Source of the DNA: Catellatospora sp. IY07-71
Lineage (GTDB): Bacteria > Actinomycetota > Actinomycetes > Mycobacteriales > Micromonosporaceae
DNA length: 64,000 nucleotides
Direction: 5' to 3'
NCBI RefSeq assembly: GCF_018326265.1
Contig: NZ_AP023360.1
Coordinates: 350,501-414,500, forward strand
The position numbers and the translations under genes were made by a program. Below the pieces are notes generated by a model that saw only the letters and a list, made by a program, of their open reading frames with translations, was not told the DNA's origin and ran no database searches. Shown one piece after another: positions 59,216 to 64,000 of the stretch (position 1 is the stretch's first letter; every line of letters starts with the position of its first letter).

Positions 59216-60058
59216 TCAGCGCCAGGCGGCCCCGATGCCGTCGCCCGGATACCAGTGGCGCACCGGCTGCTCCTTGAAGGCCAGGAAGCGCCGCCCGGTC
59301 TTCTCGGCGTGCTTGAGCAGCACCGTGGTGTACGTGACGTTGTCGGTGAGCAGCAGCGCCCGCTCGGCCAGGTGCGGCTCGATCGCGGTGAACTCGCGCT
59401 GCTCGTGCGCCGCGCTGTGGTCGCTGTCGTGCAGGAACATGTCGACCGGGCGGTCCAGCGCGCCGATCGAGGCGATCGAGTCGCCGATGACCAGGTCCAC
59501 CACGTCGGCCCAGGGCTGCGCCTTGGCCAGGTAGCCCGCCTCCGGGTTGATGTCCAGCGAGGTGACCCGGCCCGGGTGCCCCTCGGCGGCGTTGCGCAGC
59601 AGCGCGGCGGCGATCACGCAGGTGCCCAGGCCCTTGTCCACGCCGGTCTCCACCACGTGCTGCGGCTTGCGCGCCCGGATCAGGGCGTACCAGCCGAGCC
59701 GGCGGGCGTAGCGCACGTGCCGGTCGGCCAGGCCGCGGCGGGCGGCGTTCGCGGTGGTGCGCTCGATGTGGGTGCGCAGCGCGGTGTCTGCCTCGATCTC
59801 GGCGACCCAGGCGCGCACGTCGGCCACCGGCACCTCGGCCACCACGCTGACGAACCAGGCCAGGTGCTCCAGGTTCAGCTTGGTCAGGTCGTAGGTGTAG
59901 TTGTGGTGCTCGCGGGAGGTGACCAGCCAGCGCGCGGACTCGCGCAGCACCTTCGCGTCGTGGCGGGCGACCCTGGCCAGCCGCACGGGCAGCGCGGCGA
60001 GCGGGGCCAGTGCGCTGCGCGACACGGCACGCCTGAGCCGAGTCTTACGGTCGGGCAT
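59216..60058 (-). CDS. Class I SAM-dependent methyltransferase
   Basis: A 280-aa protein. The SAM-binding motif VVETGVDKGLGTCVIAAAL (motif I), VTSLDINPEAG (motif II) and DMFLHDSDHS (motif with the metal-binding-like Asp/His) match the methyltransferase 24/cephalosporin hydroxylase-like group. The N-terminal 100 residues are basic and helical (TRLRRAVSRS; HDAKVLRESARWL). Substrate unknown. ATG 60058 is preceded by GGAAGG. It is divergent from the RpiR regulator, 114 nt away. Confidence 0.88.
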   Translation of the reverse strand: MPDRKTRLRRAVSRSALAPLAALPVRLARVARHDAKVLRESARWLVTSREHHNYTYDLTKLNLEHLAWFVSVVAEVPVADVRAWVAEIEADTALRTHIERTTANAARRGLADRHVRYARRLGWYALIRARKPQHVVETGVDKGLGTCVIAAALLRNAAEGHPGRVTSLDINPEAGYLAKAQPWADVVDLVIGDSIASIGALDRPVDMFLHDSDHSAAHEQREFTAIEPHLAERALLLTDNVTYTTVLLKHAEKTGRRFLAFKEQPVRHWYPGDGIGAAWR

Positions 60059-60137
60059 GGGGACGCACCTTCCACGGCGAACATGAATCCGTCTGGGATT
60101 TCTATCATGTCCGGCCGCCCCCGAGACAGACCCGAGA

Positions 60138-60166
60138 TTGTCTCTGAATGAAAGTTTGCATACAGT
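60138..60166 (+). promoter_or_regulatory. Promoter of the histidine-utilisation regulator
   Basis: TTGTCT (60138) and TACAGT (60161) with a 17-nt spacer; the -10 ends 6 nt before GTG 60173. An imperfect palindrome ATGAAAGTTTGCAT (60148-60161) in the spacer may be an autoregulatory site. Confidence 0.7.
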
Positions 60167-60172
60167 GTCCGT

Positions 60173-61051
60173 GTGAATGTTGGCCCAACAACCAGCACGG
60201 ACGCCGACCAGGCCGGCGGGGCCGTCGCCGGGGTGCGCGCCCTGGTCCAGGGCGCCCGGCTGACGCCCACCCAGCGGCGCATCGCCCGGGAGCTCGTGCA
60301 CCACGCGGACACCGTGGCCTACCTGTCCGCGGGCGAGGTCGCCGAGCTGGCCCAGGTGAGCCAGCCGTCGGTGACCCGGTTCGCGATGGCGCTCGGCTTC
60401 GACGGCTACCCGGCGCTGCGGCGGCGGCTGCGCGAGCTGACCGCCGGGCAGCGCACCGCGCCCGCGCCGGACGGCGACAACGACCTGCAGCGTGCCGTAC
60501 GCGACGAGATGGGCAACCTGAACCGGCTGGCCGACCACCTGGCCGATCCGGCCGCGGTGCACGCCGCGGCGGGCCTGCTGGCCGCCAGCCGCCCGCTGCC
60601 CGTGCTGGGCCTGCGCGCCGCCGCCCCGCTCGCGGGCTACTTCGGCTACTTCGCCGCCAAGATCCACCCCGAGGTGCGGGTGCTCGACTCCGGCGGCAGC
60701 CTCCTCTACGAGCGCCTGGAGCAGGCCGCCGACTCCGGCGCCAAGGCCGTGCTGGCGTACGCGCTGCCCCGCTACCCCCGCGAGCTGCGCGACGCCCTCA
60801 GCGAGGCGCGCGTGCTGGGGCTGAAGGTCGTCGTGGTGACCGACTCGCCGGTCAGCCCGGCCGCCGACCTCGCCGACGTGACGCTCACCGCCGCGGTCGG
60901 CTCCCAGCTCGTCTTCGACCTGCACACGGCGCCCATGGTGCTGACCATGGTGCTGCTGCAGGCCATCAGCGACGTCGATCCGGCGGCCACCCAGCGCCGG
61001 CTCGAACACTTCGAGACCTCGGCCAACCGCCGCAGCGTCTTCATGGATTGA
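60173..61051 (+). CDS. MurR/RpiR-family transcriptional regulator, probable hut regulator
   Basis: A 292-aa regulator: N-terminal HTH_6 (residues 25-90; LSAGEVAELAQVSQPSVTRF is the recognition region) and a C-terminal SIS domain (about 130-275; LGLRAAAPLAGYFGYFAAK, VVVVTDSPVSPAA) that binds a ligand. RpiR proteins usually sense phosphosugars, but RpiR/HutR members control histidine use in other bacteria, and the next gene, 12 nt on, is urocanase. The ligand may be urocanate; this is inference. GTG start fits a leaderless transcript. Confidence 0.9.
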   Translation: MNVGPTTSTDADQAGGAVAGVRALVQGARLTPTQRRIARELVHHADTVAYLSAGEVAELAQVSQPSVTRFAMALGFDGYPALRRRLRELTAGQRTAPAPDGDNDLQRAVRDEMGNLNRLADHLADPAAVHAAAGLLAASRPLPVLGLRAAAPLAGYFGYFAAKIHPEVRVLDSGGSLLYERLEQAADSGAKAVLAYALPRYPRELRDALSEARVLGLKVVVVTDSPVSPAADLADVTLTAAVGSQLVFDLHTAPMVLTMVLLQAISDVDPAATQRRLEHFETSANRRSVFMD

Positions 61052-61063
61052 TTGAGGGGAACG

Positions 61064-62713
61064 ATGGACCAGATCATCCGTGCCGCCACCGGCACCTCCC
61101 GCACCGCACAGGGCTGGGCGCAGGAGGCCGCGATCCGGATGCTGTGCAACAACCTCGACCCGGACGTCGCCGAGCGCCCGCAGGACCTGGTCGTGTACGG
61201 CGGCACCGGCAAGGCGGCCCGCGACTGGCCCAGCTTCCACGCGCTGATCCGCACCCTGACCACGCTCAAGGACGACGAGACCATGCTGGTCCAGTCGGGC
61301 CGCCCGGTCGGCGTGTTCCGCACCCACGAGTGGGCCCCGCGGGTGCTGCTGGCCAACTCGAACCTGGTCGGCGACTGGGCCACCTGGCCGGAGTTCCGCC
61401 GCCTGGAGCAGCTCGGCCTGACCATGTACGGCCAGATGACCGCCGGCTCCTGGATCTACATCGGCACCCAGGGCATCCTGCAGGGCACCTACGAGACGTT
61501 CGCGGCCGTCGCGGCCAAGAAGTTCGGCGACACCCTGGCGGGCACGCTGACGCTGACCGGCGGCTGCGGCGGCATGGGCGGCGCGCAGCCGCTCGCGGTC
61601 ACCATGAACGGCGGCGCGTGCCTGATCGTCGACGTGGACAAGACCCGCCTGGACCGCCGGGTGCAGACCCGCTACCTGGACGTGGTCGCCGACTCCCTCG
61701 ACCACGGCATCGAGCTGGCGCTGGCCGCCAAGCGGGACCGGCAGCCGCTGTCGGTGGGCGTGGTCGGCAACGCGGCCACGATCTTCCCCGAGCTGCTGCG
61801 CCGGGGCGTCGCCATCGACATCGTCACCGACCAGACCAGCGCGCACGACCCGCTGTCGTACCTGCCCGAGGGCGTCTCCGTGGAGGAATGGCAGACGTTC
61901 GCCGCGGACAAGCCGGAGGAGTTCACCGAGCGGGCCCGCGCGTCGATGGCCAAGCACGTCGAGGCCATGGTCGGGTTCCTGGACGCCGGGGCCGAGGTGT
62001 TCGACTACGGCAACTCCATCCGCGGCGAGGCCCAGCTCGGCGGGTACGACCGCGCGTTCGCGTTCCCGGGCTTCGTGCCCGCGTACATCCGGCCGCTGTT
62101 CTGCGAGGGCAAGGGCCCCTTCCGCTGGGCCGCGCTGTCCGGCGACCCGGCCGACATCGCCGCCACCGACCAGGCCGTGCTCGACCTGTTCCCGGAGAAC
62201 GAGTCGCTGTCGCGCTGGATCCGGATGGCGCAGGAGAAGGTCGCCTTCCAGGGCCTGCCCGCCCGCATCTGCTGGCTCGGCTACGGCGAGCGCGACAAGG
62301 CCGGGGTGCGCTTCAACGAGATGGTCGCCGACGGCACGCTCAAGGCGCCGATCGTCATCGGCCGCGACCACCTCGACTGCGGCAGCGTCGCCTCGCCGTA
62401 CCGGGAGACCGAGGCGATGCTCGACGGCTCCGACGCGATCGCCGACTGGCCGCTGCTCAACGCCCTGGTCAACACCGCCTCCGGCGCGTCGTGGGTGTCC
62501 ATCCACCACGGCGGCGGCGTCGGCATCGGCCGCTCCATCCACGCCGGGCAGGTCACCGTCGCCGACGGCACCGCCCTGGCCGCCCAGAAGATCGAGCGCG
62601 TCCTCACCAACGACCCCGGCATGGGCGTCATCCGCCACGTCGACGCCGGCTACGACCAGGCCGTCGACGTCGCCGCCGCCCGCGGCGTCCGCACCCCGAT
62701 GCGCGAGTCATGA
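61064..62713 (+). CDS. hutU: Urocanate hydratase
   Basis: A 549-aa urocanase converting urocanate to 4-imidazolone-5-propionate with tightly bound NAD, the second step of histidine degradation. Conserved features include [13 protein letters not shown], the NAD-binding [33 protein letters not shown] and PFRW, and [11 protein letters not shown] in the C-terminal part. AGGGGAA precedes ATG 61064. It is in an operon with the RpiR regulator and probably the following M20 amidohydrolase. HutH and HutI are not in this window. Confidence 0.97.
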   Translation: MDQIIRAATGTSRTAQGWAQEAAIRMLCNNLDPDVAERPQDLVVYGGTGKAARDWPSFHALIRTLTTLKDDETMLVQSGRPVGVFRTHEWAPRVLLANSNLVGDWATWPEFRRLEQLGLTMYGQMTAGSWIYIGTQGILQGTYETFAAVAAKKFGDTLAGTLTLTGGCGGMGGAQPLAVTMNGGACLIVDVDKTRLDRRVQTRYLDVVADSLDHGIELALAAKRDRQPLSVGVVGNAATIFPELLRRGVAIDIVTDQTSAHDPLSYLPEGVSVEEWQTFAADKPEEFTERARASMAKHVEAMVGFLDAGAEVFDYGNSIRGEAQLGGYDRAFAFPGFVPAYIRPLFCEGKGPFRWAALSGDPADIAATDQAVLDLFPENESLSRWIRMAQEKVAFQGLPARICWLGYGERDKAGVRFNEMVADGTLKAPIVIGRDHLDCGSVASPYRETEAMLDGSDAIADWPLLNALVNTASGASWVSIHHGGGVGIGRSIHAGQVTVADGTALAAQKIERVLTNDPGMGVIRHVDAGYDQAVDVAAARGVRTPMRES

Positions 62714-62741
62714 TCCGCCCGCCGCTCCGCCTCCGGCGCTG

Positions 62742-62799
62742 CAGTTTCGGGGAAACTGCAGGTAAGACGGGCTTCGTTCGTGCACTTTCCCCGAAACTG
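62742..62799. repeat. Hairpin with three half-sites between hutU and the M20 gene
   Basis: CAGTTTCGGGGAAA (62742-62755) pairs with TTTCCCCGAAACTG (62786-62799), and a local hairpin CTGCAGTTTC/GAAACTGCAG is also possible, giving alternative folds like those at 13656. Transcript read-through could be controlled here. Confidence 0.75.
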
Positions 62800-62864
62800 A
62801 ACCGCGAGCCCGACCTCGCCCCGCGCGGGGCGGGGCGGGTTTCGGCGTGTGGCGAGGGGGCGGC

Positions 62865-64000
62865 GTGAGCGGGTTCGCGGAGTTGTGGGCGGAGATCGCG
62901 CCGGTCGGGCGGGACGCGCAGACCGGCGGGTACCTGCGGTATGCGTACGCCCCGGCGGAGCAGGCCCTGCGGGCCTGGTTCCTGGACCAGGCCCGCGCGC
63001 GGGACCTCCTGGTCGAGGAGGACGGCAACGGCAACGTGTTCGCCTGGTGGGGTGACCCGTCGGCCGGGGACGCCGTGCTGACCGGCTCGCACCTGGACTC
63101 GGTGCCGCACGGCGGCGCGTACGACGGCCCGCTCGGCGTGGTCAGCGCCCTGCTGGCGGTGGACGCGCTGCGCGAGCGCGGGGTGCGGCCGGTCCGGCCG
63201 ATCGGCATCGCCGTGTTCGCGGAGGAGGAGGGCTCCCGGTTCGGGCTGGCCTGCCTGGGCTCGCGGCTGCTCGCGGGCGCGGTCGACCCGGCCGCCGCGG
63301 CGGCGCTGACCGACCGCGACGGCGTCACCCTGGACGAGGCCATGCGGGCGGCGCTGGGCCACGGCCCGCGCGGCGCCCGCCCGGACCTGCTCGCCCGGAT
63401 CGGCTGCTACGTCGAACTGCATGTGGAACAGGGCCGCGCGCTGCTCGACCTGGACCGCGCCGTGGGCGTGGCCAGCGCCATCTGGCCGCACGGCCGCTGG
63501 CGGCTGGACTTCACCGGCGAGGCCAACCACGCCGGCACCACGCTGATGGCCGACCGGCGCGACCCGATGCTGACCTTCGCGGCGACCGTGCTGGCCGCCA
63601 ACGAGCAGGCCAAACGGCTGGGCGCGCACGCCACCGTCGGCCGCGTGCAGGTCTACCCCAACGCCACCAACGCCATCCCCGGCAAGGTCAGCGCGTGGCT
63701 CGACGCCCGCGCCGACTCGACGGAGACGGTGGAGCAGGTCGTCGCCGCCGTACACCTGCACGCCCAGGCCCGGGCCGCCGAGGACGGCACCACGGTCACC
63801 CTGACCGCCGAGTCGGTCTCCCCGGAGACCGAGTTCCACGGCGGCCTCCGCGACCGCCTGTCCAAGCTCCTGGACGGCGCCCCCATCCTGCCCACCGGCG
63901 CGGGCCACGACGCGGGCGTCCTCAGCGCCTTCGTCCCGACGGCGATGCTCTTCGTCCGCAACCCCACCGGCGTCTCCCACTCCCCCGCCGAGCACGCCCC
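62865..64000 (+). CDS. M20-family amidohydrolase (allantoate amidohydrolase/carbamoylase type), 3' end outside the window
   Basis: The frame from GTG 62865 (GAGGGGG upstream) is open to the window end, giving about 378 codons, close to the family's total of about 400. Metal-binding motifs of the M20 hydantoinase/carbamoylase subfamily are present: GSHLDSVPHGG, YDGPLG, AEEEGSRFG and HVEQG, followed by the dimerisation domain with ANHAGTT and the late GAGHDAG and SHSPAEH. Such enzymes hydrolyse N-carbamoyl or ureido compounds. Beside urocanase, deformylation of N-formylglutamate made by HutF is a plausible role; that is inference. Confidence 0.93.
   Translation, partial: MSGFAELWAEIAPVGRDAQTGGYLRYAYAPAEQALRAWFLDQARARDLLVEEDGNGNVFAWWGDPSAGDAVLTGSHLDSVPHGGAYDGPLGVVSALLAVDALRERGVRPVRPIGIAVFAEEEGSRFGLACLGSRLLAGAVDPAAAAALTDRDGVTLDEAMRAALGHGPRGARPDLLARIGCYVELHVEQGRALLDLDRAVGVASAIWPHGRWRLDFTGEANHAGTTLMADRRDPMLTFAATVLAANEQAKRLGAHATVGRVQVYPNATNAIPGKVSAWLDARADSTETVEQVVAAVHLHAQARAAEDGTTVTLTAESVSPETEFHGGLRDRLSKLLDGAPILPTGAGHDAGVLSAFVPTAMLFVRNPTGVSHSPAEHA

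Noticed and set aside
1-64000. CRISPR array
   Set aside because: No series of short regularly spaced direct repeats was seen.

Overview
This is high-GC DNA (about 70%) with GTG starts, short 4-nt gene overlaps, 6C RNA, Nur-type and MerR-type promoter signatures, twin-arginine lipoproteins and leaderless promoters. Together these point to an actinomycete, most likely a member of the Micromonosporaceae; the family is an inference from gene content and from the intergenic hairpins, not from a search.

Left part (1-15.1 kb): the end of a very large protein with a C-terminal winged-helix-like segment, an arginine/ornithine exchanger plus arginine deiminase pair, two small ORFs, a secreted GH6 cellulase with CBM2 and two near-identical internal modules, a MEDS/ATPase-type regulator, a LacI-type repressor with a CebR-like palindrome in its own first codons, a lipoprotein, a large palindrome and an MFS exporter behind a MerR-type promoter.

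Centre (15.1-28.1 kb): a two-operon locus that is the best candidate here for a poorly described system. The minus operon encodes a small protein, an unknown 210-aa protein, a vWA-like lipoprotein, a four-helix membrane protein and a radical SAM protein. The plus operon encodes a membrane Ser/Thr kinase, a one-helix membrane protein, a ClpB-like AAA+ ATPase with a degenerate first AAA half, and a zinc-ribbon/FHA protein. A convergent gene encodes a CHAT-family cysteine protease with a helical repeat N-terminus. The architecture resembles regulated NTP-dependent conflict (defence or cell-death) systems: kinase to FHA signalling, AAA+ remodelling and a CHAT effector. It is followed by an alpha/beta hydrolase and a 2,139-aa secreted RHS protein with a C-terminal PD-(D/E)XK-like (CdiA tRNase-like) toxin and a small downstream candidate immunity gene.

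Right part (36-64 kb): tRNA-Lys, two paralogous L,D-transpeptidases, tRNA-His, oligoribonuclease, a GT87 mannosyltransferase, a 6C small RNA, and an IS5-family insertion sequence inserted in the loop of an intergenic hairpin. Then come a copper/thiol envelope block (YcnI, CopCD, zinc-finger anti-sigma-like protein, ECF sigma factor, MauE-like, DsbA-like, a membrane protein), a NikMN-Q-O nickel ECF transporter under a perfect Nur-type box, a BCP peroxiredoxin, a short tRNA with a UAG anticodon, an M14 carboxypeptidase, a MOSC protein, a methyltransferase, and a histidine-use segment (RpiR regulator, urocanase, M20 amidohydrolase cut by the window end).

Several families of intergenic inverted repeats recur (4.3/40.0/54.6 kb; 43.7/58.3 kb; 47.1/53.8 kb). 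Seven genes have a candidate -10 box only 6-8 nt before the start codon, suggesting leaderless transcripts.
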